In this document: positions 56,501 to 64,000 of the stretch, one piece after another
Layout of the letters: each line of letters begins with the position of its first letter
Position numbering within the stretch: position 1 is the stretch's first letter
Source of the DNA: Phyto melanocephala
Lineage: Eukaryota > Arthropoda > Insecta > Diptera > Rhinophoridae
Assembly: GCA_941918925.1 (NCBI GenBank)
Contig: OW799235.1
Location: 41,770,201 to 41,834,200, forward strand
Direction of reading: 5' to 3'
DNA: 64,000 bases
The notes under the pieces: model-generated
The model's input: the letters and a program-made list of their open reading frames with translations, nothing else
What the model was told of the DNA's origin: nothing
Database searches by the model: none
Program-made: the position numbers and the translations under genes

Positions 56501-59500
56501 TAGAGTGGACAATATTTATATGGAGTTATTTTTGTTTTTTGTAGGAGGTGGTTCGCCCCCTAATTTTTTTCTTTTGGGCACAAATAACATATTTCCAAAA
56601 CTGTACACTGTTTGGTCAACGTTAAGGCGTGGCACATGCGCCCTCAAGTTGACAAGAAGGGATTTTGCACAATCTAATAAGAAAAAAGTTATAACTTCAT
56701 TATTATTTATCAAAATTTATGTTAAGTATCGATATTATATTTAATTTTGACTATTATTTTAATGCGTGCCCCTAAAAAGGCGTGGCACCTTATATAATTT
56801 AAGTAATATATACGAAAATATGTAGTTTTTGCTTTAAAATATGATGGAATCTTACATATGTATGTAAAATTTATTTCCTAAAAGTCATTAAATAAATGCC
56901 GGCAAGTTAAAATAAAACACAAATAGATTAGTGTTCCATGAGATCTGATTTATTAATACCTTTATAGTTTTTTCGATAATCAGTTACAATTTGTAAGATA
57001 AATTGTTTTTCTTGTTCATTTATTGATAATGAATTATTATATTCTTCCATTAATTTAACATTTCGTTCGGCAGTATCGTTAACTACCCTCATTTTACTGA
57101 CGATATTTACGCCCTGTATATAGCTTAGCTCGTTCTGCCATTGGGAGGGTTCTTTTTGGAAAAAATCGGTTGCAATCGAAAAACGTTCAAAGAAGTGAAG
57201 TGTATTTTTGGTTACGAAGTCCTCAATTGATTTTGATTGTAAGTCCTGTATATCAGTAATCAGCCGCTTGCTCTCATTTTCTGACTCTACACGAAGTCTC
57301 TTTATCATACGAGTTTTTGTTTCAGAAGTAATGGTTTCATCAAAAAACGAAAAACATGCTGTTTCTGCTGCTAAATACCATAAATGGTTACGGGATTTTC
57401 CCAAAGTTGCATTGCTTACGTTTTCGTTGACATTTTTGTAGGCGAAAAGAGATTTAATAAAAAGAAGGTCTTGATTAGGCGCTTTGGCAGCTATTGGCGC
57501 TTCTATCCAGACTTTTACATAAATTTTCACAATAAATAAACAAGCATCGCGTATGGCGTCTATTTCATCTGACGACATGACAAACTCTTCTCTGAATAAA
57601 AACATTTTTAATGAATAAATCGCCTTGGCCATCCAACGAGCGTGATGATATGCTCCTGGTGACTTGAATTTATAATTGCTATCGTGCTCCCCAAGAAATA
57701 TTAGGCTTAATTCCAGAAGCTCCTTATAATCAGCCCTAGGCTGTTTTATTTTTAAATATTGGCGGAAAAACGTGGCTAGATCTTCTAATTCGAAAACGCT
57801 AATATGCTGACTTACCATCTCGTCATCAACTCCAAATTTAAAATTTTCTTATTTTATCATCGCCCAGGACCCTTTAAACTTTTGGAAAATTGACAAAGTT
57901 GGTCCACTTGAAGACAAATTTCTTTTTTCAAATACGCTCTTTAATACAATTTCGTAGATGTGGTGACGACAGGGCAAGTACAAAAGATCTTTTCCTAATT
58001 CCTGTTCCAATATCACGCAAGCACCTTGAAGTCTTCCCGTGTTTGTTGCTGTTGTATCAAAACACAGGGCCTGAACTTTGTCAAATTCCACTCTTTTAAT
58101 AATTGGATTATTGCTTCAGCCTGTTGCCTTCCTGTACCAGCCTGTAATGCAGGAACTCCAAGTAGATGCTCTGTCTCTGTAGATGTAATAACAACTGGCA
58201 ATCTGTCTACTTTTTCCTTTCCAGTTAATGATGGTAACAGCTTTCCATCCCAATGTACTGTAATGGTTTGCGGTAAAATTTTTTGAAATTTTTCCTTTAA
58301 ATTTATAGCTGTTTCAGATCGAATTTGTTTACGGCAATTTCAAATTGTAGTTTTACTTATTGCTAACTGACTTAAATCATGGCCCAATGCTTCAGCAGTG
58401 GCTATGAGAATTCGAACAGCATCTCTGTCGCTAACTTTACACTTGTCCAGAGTCGCAACAAGCTTGGGTGTTATAAAGTTTTTCATTTTACGTTTCTTTC
58501 CCACATTTCCAGTAGATGTTTGTTGAAAATTGTCTTGAAGCTCATCACTGTCTATTTCAGTCAATTGTCCTTCATCATCTGAGTAGTCCTGACTTGCAAC
58601 CAAATTTTGAGATTGCTCCTGGTGATACTTTTCTTGCCTTATCAGTTCTCTTTCTTCACGCATATTTCTTCTTTTCTCTCTTTCAAAAAGTGCTCGATCG
58701 CTTCCAATCATACCACCTGGTCTGCCTTTTTTCCGTTGATTAAGTAGAAATAGTCTATCTTCTTCGATTTGAATAATACTTAACGCATCACCATGAGCGA
58801 TATCAAGCAAATCGTCTAATTCTTCCACAAAATCGTGCTCACGTTTCTCCTGTAGAGCTGTACGGCGCTTACAAGTTTTCTGAAGTGTCTTCCACTGATG
58901 ATATAGAGCTTCCACTTTCTGAACGCTACGAATATTCTGGCTTGTGGGAATACGTGCTTTATCCCAGAGTACTTCTGCTTCTTTAATTACAAGATATGCA
59001 CTCGGACGAAGATTGAGCTTAATTTTCCGCATATTGTAAAAAAGAACTTTTAATATTTGCCCTTTTGATGGTAACTTGCACCCAATGATTTGACTTTCGT
59101 CGTGCCCAAGCAGAAATAACTTTTCATTTGCTCTTGTTTCCATTGCTGTTTGAGTTACATTAATAATATTAAATATGTTATTATATTTTGAAAATATCGA
59201 GCACTTTGTTGTTTAAACTTACCAATTTTATAAACCTTATCTTTCAATCAAATTAATATTTTCACATTTGCATGTATAACAACACATTATCAACGCTCTT
59301 TTTTAGCTTAACAAAAGCACATGTGTACTAGATACCGTTATTCCAGTATTGCTACTTCTATGAAAATATAAGTTTGCTTGATCGCAACTAATTAGCACAG
59401 AGCTGCATTTGTTAGTAGCAGTTTAAAATTTTAACTTGCCACGCCCCAATTTGCCGGCATTTATTTAATGACTTTTAGGAAATAAATTTTACATACATAT

Positions 59501-59833
59501 GTAAGATTCCATCATATTTTGAAGCAAAAACTACATATTTTCGTATATATTACTTAAATTATATAAGGTGCCACGCCTTTTTAGGGGCACGCATTAAAAT
59601 AATAGTCAAAACTAAATATAATATCGATACTTAACATAAATTTTGATAAATAATAATGAAGTTATAACTTTTTTCTTATTAAATTGTGCAAAATCCCTTC
59701 TTGTCAACTTGAGGGCGCATGTGCCACGCCTTAACGTTGACAGTTTTGGAAATATGTTATTTGTGCCCAAAAGAAAAAAATTAGGGGGCGAATAACATGT
59801 TATTCAAAAAAAAAAAAAAAAATGTTCACTCTA
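56501..59833 (-). mobile_element. Long-TIR transposon with D-T-T transposase, almost complete
   Basis: 3333 bp. Ends TAGAGTGGACA (56501) and inverse of TAGAGTGAACA (59833) are flanked by the perfect 8-bp duplication ATGTACAT (56493-56500 and 59834-59841). The TIRs are about 410 bp long (56501-56913 and 59427-59833) and highly similar. They share 'ttatttgtgcccaaaagaaa', 'ggcgcatgtgccacgcctt' and TGCCGGCA. The left arm lacks ~14 bp present on the right (ATTGGGGCGTGGCA). A long transposase gene fills the centre. 8-bp duplication and TAGAG termini fit a hAT-like mechanism; long TIRs are unusual for it. Confidence 0.92.
56928..59143 (-). pseudogene. D-T-T transposase, ~740 codons, three lesions
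   Basis: Start METRANEKLFLLGHDESQII at 59143. N-terminal ~265 residues: basic/acidic, with a charged helix near ALFEREKRRNMREERELIRQ and a nuclear-type KKRKMKN. A TGA at about 58335 replaces a sense codon. Reading continues as TVHWDGKLLPSLTGKEKVDR (first Asp), HLLGVPALQAGTGRQQAEA, a frameshift near 58095, CFDTTATNTGRLQGAC (second Asp), LLYLPCRHHIYEIVLKSVFE. After a TAA at 57847-57849, 57818-56928 has RADYKELLELSLIFLGE, SPGAYHHARWMAKAIYSLKM, KAPNQDLLFIKSL, NHLWYLAAETACFSFFDE, FFERFSIATDFFQ and VVNDTAERNVKLMEEYN (possible catalytic Glu). D-x5-N ... C-x2-H recalls hAT. Only two nonsense codons and one frameshift: recently inactivated. Confidence 0.82.
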
Positions 59834-59940
59834 ATGTACATATGTATATGTACGTACCTGTTAATTGTTCAACTTTTGTTTCGTACTGCTTGGCCCAGAT
59901 TTTTGTTTCCTAATTCCATTTCCAAATCTTGTATTTTTTA

Positions 59941-60379
59941 TTGAAGGAACTTAGAAACTCTCAGAGTAAAAAGGGTTTGTATCAAAAAGAAAAAAATGTA
60001 AAGAAAATTAATTAAATTTAAATCAAAAAACTATAATAACACTAAAATTTTATAATACATATTTTTCATATTAAATAGTAATAATAAGCAGGTTTAACAT
60101 TCATAAAACGAGATGGAAGTAAAACATTCGCTTGGTCTATTTCCTCCTTTAAAAGTGATTTAAAAGATAAAAATAAGCTTTTAATATTTTCAGTAAATTT
60201 ATTTGCTTGAAAGTTTTCTTATGTAAGTAGTAAATTATAAATTTTTTACTGCATAATTTTTTTAATTTTAATTTAGAAATTTTATTATTATTAAATACAT
60301 CCATGTAAAATGGGTAATAAGAAAAATTTATCGTCTTGTGGAAAACCTCCTAATTTTCACTCAATATTTTGTATTTCAA
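59941..60379. other. Gene-free AT-rich stretch
   Basis: Lies between the coiled-coil exon and the tnp2-like transposase relic. No motif found, though coding sequence joining the two could have decayed here. Confidence 0.35.
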
Positions 60380-62023
60380 AAGTTTTAGGTGACTCTTCTA
60401 AATCGCTTAGGTCCACAAGGCAAGTACTAAGAACTGGATGCGAATCAAACGGTTCCATAAACAAACTTTCAATTTTCTAAAACTCCTACCTATTAAAAAA
60501 CCTGGTTCTGCACTGGAGAAACCTGTTATTAATATTGGAATATAAGGTTTAATAGCGCAAAAATTATTTGGGGACTTAATAGTAAATACAAAATCTTTGT
60601 CTGAAAAGCTTATAGTTTGGCTATTTTTTTTCATTAAATTTTGCTTTAATTTCAGGTAGAATCATATCTTCAAATTAAACTCTATCAGAAATTTGTTGTA
60701 AAATTTTCGAGGGTTTTTTAACATATTTTTTAAAATTTGTAGATAATTTTCGAAGGGATATGCAGAAAAATTACTACAAGTTCCGAATTTTCTTAGGGTC
60801 ACTTAAATGTAAAAGCCCATGGATGTTGTATGTAACGCTATTTTCTCCAAAAACAAATGGAACATTTTCAACAAATAACTCCAGCAAATTTTGAGCATTT
60901 TCTACATTTGTACCATATGTTCTTGGACAACAAAGAAAGCGATAAGCACAGCAAGCAACCACACCAGTGTATAATAAAAACTGTCGAAACTCAGATGCCT
61001 TCCAATGTAAAATTCATCCAGTGCCCTGGGTCAACGAGAAAATTCTTTAGGAACAAATTTGTTCAAAGAAGACAAATGAATAGCTATTTGCTCTTTACTT
61101 TCATTATTGACTTTAAAATTTGTTTTATCGTTCATAAGTCGTGTTAATATTTTCCTCGTTACACCGAGATCAAAAGATGCATTGGATCTATAGGTACTTG
61201 GCTGACCATATTAATATTTATTTTTTCAAAAGGGGATTTATTTTCATAAAACTGTTTGCGGTGGTGTTTCAAATACCTTCTGGATGTAAAATCTTCATCA
61301 GTAATTAACTGAGATGACTCCACCGAATATGTGAGGATTTTATTAATTTTCTTACCAACTTGACAACATTTGTTGCAGCTATGAAAAGACGTATGACCTG
61401 CAATGCCACATACAAAAGCTTTCGCAGGGGCATCACAAATAATTGCTCTTAAGTGAAATGGAATTGATTTATTTTCAATTAAAATCCCACATTTAAACAA
61501 TTGTTCAAGTTCGTATACCAATTCCTTTAAAAAATCATCTACAAATACTGGCTTTTTTCCCCTAAATAAATGCCAACTGCGAAAACGGATGTATTGCAAA
61601 CATTAACTATCCTCATTAAAATGGGCCATAATTGGGTAGAAGAACTTTGAAATAATGGCAAACTATTGATATTTATATAGACCACTATTTCATCACAATT
61701 TATTAAAATTTTTGAAGCTTTAGTCAACTGGTTTTTAATACCTAAATTACAATATCTTCCCGGAAAAACTTCTTTTAAACTTAACGATTGTTTTTTTTTA
61801 TTTCAAAAGATTTTGCACTTCTTGGTACATTTAAATTTTCAGTTCTTAAAATTGCTAACAATGCTTCAAAACTTTCTCGGCTTGGTCTGTTTTTACGATA
61901 CCAAATACCTAGTTTCTTAAATAGCGTATTTTCTTTGTGTGGGTCTTGAATCAAACTTTCCATTGTAGTTTTCTCTAAACATTCGTGCTCCGTAATTGAA
62001 TTGATGTTATTTACTTCTTCCAT
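60380..62023 (-). pseudogene. tnp2-like (CACTA-type?) transposase relic
   Basis: Blocks in order from 62023: MEEVNNINSITEHEC ... LFKKLGIWYRKNRPSRESFE (61781-62023); VYININSLPLFQSSSTQLWP with FAVGIYLGEK (61560-61727); DDFLKELVYELEQL, FHLRAIICDAPAKAFVCGIA, GHTSFHSCNKCCQ and VPIDPMHLL (61159-61560); PRTYGTNVENAQNLLELF and TYNIHGLLHL (60774-60962); a tail with VFTIKSPNNFCAIKPYI (60407-60634). This resembles a widespread arthropod/cnidarian transposase-like family related to plant tnp2 (pattern 'D.P.K....G..GH..C..C' and 'Y..H.LLHL'). At least three frame breaks and a missing segment between 60962 and 61159. TIRs were not found. CACTA assignment is tentative. Confidence 0.65.
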
Positions 62024-62478
62024 CTGATTCCCTGTCCAATTTAATTTTTCAACGTACCTAGCTTTTTCTTTTTTTTATTAACCTTCTTACATTTCTTTTA
62101 CTTCCACCTCTCATTTTAGTTTTTTTTTTAACTTTTATTATTTCATGTACTTACGTTTCACTTCTTTATTAACTTTAAATTTTCACTAATTAATATGTAT
62201 ATTCTCCTTTAATTTGCTTTTAATTTTATATATTTTAGGTTTTGCACAAAGCACTTTTAACAAATGTTTGCAAGGTCAAATGTTTGTATATTTTGGGATT
62301 CACATAATTAATAACAACACAGTGATGACAATACAGGTGTTTAGAAAAAAACATTTAAGCGTGTATTGAGAAATTTAGCGCTTAATAAAAAATAAATATT
62401 AGAACACTGTTTATTTATTAAAAGTCTGACATTTATGCAGGACTCTAATACATATATATGTGTAATTTATCTTTTCAG
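62024..62478. other. 3' end of the large intron
   Basis: AT-rich; no repeat recognised. Ends with the acceptor TTATCTTTTCAG at 62478. Confidence 0.5.
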
Positions 62479-62817
62479 AGTCCCATGCAGATGGAACATT
62501 TACTGGAACTGATAGCGAAACTTCTGCTGTTGCTCCAAAATTTTTATCTCGCGGACATTTGTACAAAGTGATTATTGGTGAAACAATTGAACTTCCATGT
62601 AAAGTTCAAAATCTGGGGTCGTTTGTGCTATTGTGGAGAAAAGGTTCATCAGTTTTAACGGCTGGTCATTTAAAAATCACAAGAGATGCGAGATTTAAAA
62701 TTGTTGGAGATTATAATCTACAAATTAACGGTGTAAAAACCCAAGATGCTGGAGACTACATATGTCAACTAGGAGATCAGGAAAATAGAGATCAAGTTCA
62801 TACTGTAGAAATACTGG
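62479..62817 (+). CDS. CG7166: Ig-domain exon of a klingon/CG7166-type adhesion protein
   Basis: 339 nt, phase 1 at both ends, as is usual for Ig-domain exons. It starts (E)SHADGTFTGTDSETSAVAPK and then FLSRGHLYKVIIGETIELPC with the first Ig Cys. FVLLWRKGSSVLTAGHLKI follows with the core Trp, then DARFKIVGDYNLQINGVKTQ and DAGDYICQLGDQENRD with the D-x-G-x-Y-x-C motif and the second Cys. It ends QVHTVEILG before GTAAGA. From memory this closely follows Drosophila CG7166, with klingon (klg) the next relative; both are membrane or GPI-linked Ig-superfamily adhesion molecules acting in neural cells. Further Ig exons must lie beyond the window. All diagnostic residues are intact. Confidence 0.88.
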
Positions 62818-64000
62818 GTAAGAAATGTTTTTTTTTTTAATACTAAACATTCTTCACAGTTTTTCAATGTTGTGTGTTTCACATTATAATATTGACATAT
62901 TTTGATGATACAAAAGACATAGTACGTATACCCTTCACCTGTAATACCAAGGGTATACATAGGTTTATCATTTTGTTTGTAATATCGACAATTTGTTTTT
63001 AATATTTTTATAGCCGCCACCAAAAAAATAATGCGGGTATATTCTTTTGTCATTCCGTTTGTAACACATCGAAATATCAATTTTAGACCCTGTAAAGTAT
63101 ATATATTCTGAATCAGGGTTTCATTTTATGACGATCTAGCTATGTCCGTCCGTTTGTTAAAAGCACGATAGAGGTCGCACCGAAAAAGCCAGGGGTTCAA
63201 ATTTTGCCAGAATACACAAGGTTTGTTTGGTATTGAAAATGGCCTAAATCGGAATATTAGAAATAGATTTATAGTTCGTAATACAAGAGTAGATCCAAAA
63301 AACCGTGTCCTTCCAACATCGAATAAAATAAAATTGTGCCCAAACGCATTAACGTAGAGTCTTGAAACTTCGAATATATATTTCCTGAGTAAAAATAATA
63401 TTGTTTTTTCTGAAAATTGCTTAAATCTATGCATTAGGAAAGGAGTTATAGATTAAAATGTTCGAAAATTTATACACAGTGTATTTTTCGGTATATTTAA
63501 AACCTAATAAAACTGACAAAATTAGATGTACGATTTTGGAATTTTGCAAGCATTGCTTTTTGGTCAAAGGCTTTATTCTAACGGAAAATAAATGTGACAT
63601 GCAGAAACAACTTCGACACGCCTACTATAACGCCCACTTTTCACGTTATCTACTGTTAATGAAATTTAAAAGCTCATAAAACCGACAAAATTAGAGGTAT
63701 GATGATGAAATTTGCTACAGATATCTTTCTAGTCAAAATCATTGTTATGCCAGAAAATTAATGTGACACGCCCACTTCCCATATAACGTTTTATCTCACT
63801 TTCATATAATTTCTCTATGAATAAAGATTTTGGAATAGTAATGGACTATATTGAAGTATCTAAGTTGTATTCATTAGCAGAAACAACTTCGACACGCCTA
63901 CTTTAACGCCCACTTTCATTGAAAGACTAAACTTACGAAACATTTTACTAGCATATCGCTGTTATACAAAGAAAGTGATACATATTTAAGTATAAAGATA
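62818..64000 (+). repeat. Following intron: family B fragment and family A copy 4
   Basis: 62928-63000 is a family B 5' end (TATACCCTTCACCTGTAATACC). From about 63011 (GCCGCCACCAAAAAAATAAT) family A runs to the window end. It contains 'gacgatctagctatgtccgt', 'acgcctactataacgcccac' and 'agcatatcgctgttatacaa' followed directly by AGAAAGTGATACATATTT. It shows the pre-insertion site of the mariner seen in copies 1 and 2 and of the family B insert in copy 3. Confidence 0.75.

Larger units (their letters stand above)
55800..59940 (-). pseudogene. Broken spliced coiled-coil gene of unknown identity, minus strand
   Basis: Four exon-like blocks with matching GT/AG borders, all phase 1. They are 59858 to about 59940 (IWAKQYETKVEQLT, donor GTACGTAC), 56361-56402 (SVNQLKGTIDELK), 56112-56301 (VTTVQQNSIIMEALAIKK ... 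NGMHGKLSLNEYKKVFDALL, donor GTGAGT), and from 55914 down to about 55800 (DVGEENPEKAIRNTFKLI). Joined across the introns, the first two give an uninterrupted heptad pattern, typical of a coiled coil. Frameshifts (near 59905 and 56180) and a stop at 55904 show it is dead. The first intron contains the transposon 56501-59833. It may be the second gene or the C-terminal part of the tnp2-like element upstream (60380-62023). I do not recognise the C-terminal domain. Confidence 0.5.
33436..62478 (+). other. 29,043-bp intron of the Ig-superfamily gene, filled with transposons
   Basis: Donor GTAAATT at 33436 and acceptor ATCTTTTCAG ending at 62478. Within it lie two long-TIR D-T-T transposons, family A and B repeats, LINE relics, an inverted P-superfamily duplication, a broken coiled-coil gene and a tnp2-like transposase, in both orientations. 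No retained coding exon of the host gene was recognised inside. Confidence 0.65.

Noticed and set aside
56406..56744. 112-codon plus-strand frame
   Set aside because: It runs across the 56501 transposon end and its TIR; the frame is a by-product.
1..64000. tRNA, rRNA or snRNA genes
   Set aside because: I saw no sequence with the expected conserved boxes; this was a visual reading, not a covariance-model search.

Overview
The window looks like one stretch of a large, AT-rich, transposon-loaded genome of a higher fly (Diptera: Brachycera). A calyptrate such as a blow fly is my best guess. The host gene resembles a Drosophila immunoglobulin-superfamily cell-adhesion gene, and the dispersed repeats ending in GATTCGGCACGGCCGAAT...CTTACTTGTTT are of a kind I associate with such flies. 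The species is inference; the gene and repeat structures are read directly.

Only one host gene is supported. It runs on the + strand as two coding exons. Exon 33351-33435 encodes a hydrophobic signal-peptide-like start, and exon 62479-62817 encodes an immunoglobulin domain close to the klingon/CG7166 family. Both splice junctions are phase 1 and fit each other, leaving a 29,043-bp intron (33436-62478). An AG acceptor directly before the ATG suggests a further 5' UTR exon upstream, so most or all of the window may be intronic DNA of this gene.

Region by region. 1-12 kb: a repeat family called A here, with a TA-flanked mariner derivative inside it, a piggyBac-like fragment, two more mariner-like elements with readable terminal inverted repeats (TIRs), a hAT element with a BED-finger reading frame, and ~120-bp and ~148-bp tandem arrays. 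12-24 kb: a decayed plus-strand LINE, then a hAT element (17222-23302, TIRs and 8-bp target duplication) that carries a minus-strand LINE, itself broken by a further insertion. 24-33 kb: repeat A again, a hAT element inside a mariner relic, and a TA-flanked MITE just upstream of the first coding exon. 33.9-36.5 kb and 56.5-59.8 kb: two copies of a transposon group with long TIRs and a D-T-T transposase. 47.3-54.05 kb: a P-superfamily element in a large inverted duplication. 55.8-59.94 kb: a broken, spliced coiled-coil gene on the minus strand whose intron holds the younger long-TIR element. 60.4-62.0 kb: a tnp2-like transposase relic.

A second family, called B here, occurs at least a dozen times and sits inside other repeats. 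It shares its hairpin-bearing 3' end with family A and resembles Helentron-associated elements in layout. Nesting gives a relative order: the family A copies that carry the mariner spread after receiving it; the P inverted duplication happened before a family B copy entered one arm; the LINE entered a hAT element that had entered an older LINE tail. I saw no tRNA, rRNA, CRISPR array or intact transposase. Transposon boundaries are given to the base where TIRs and target duplications are readable and are approximate elsewhere.
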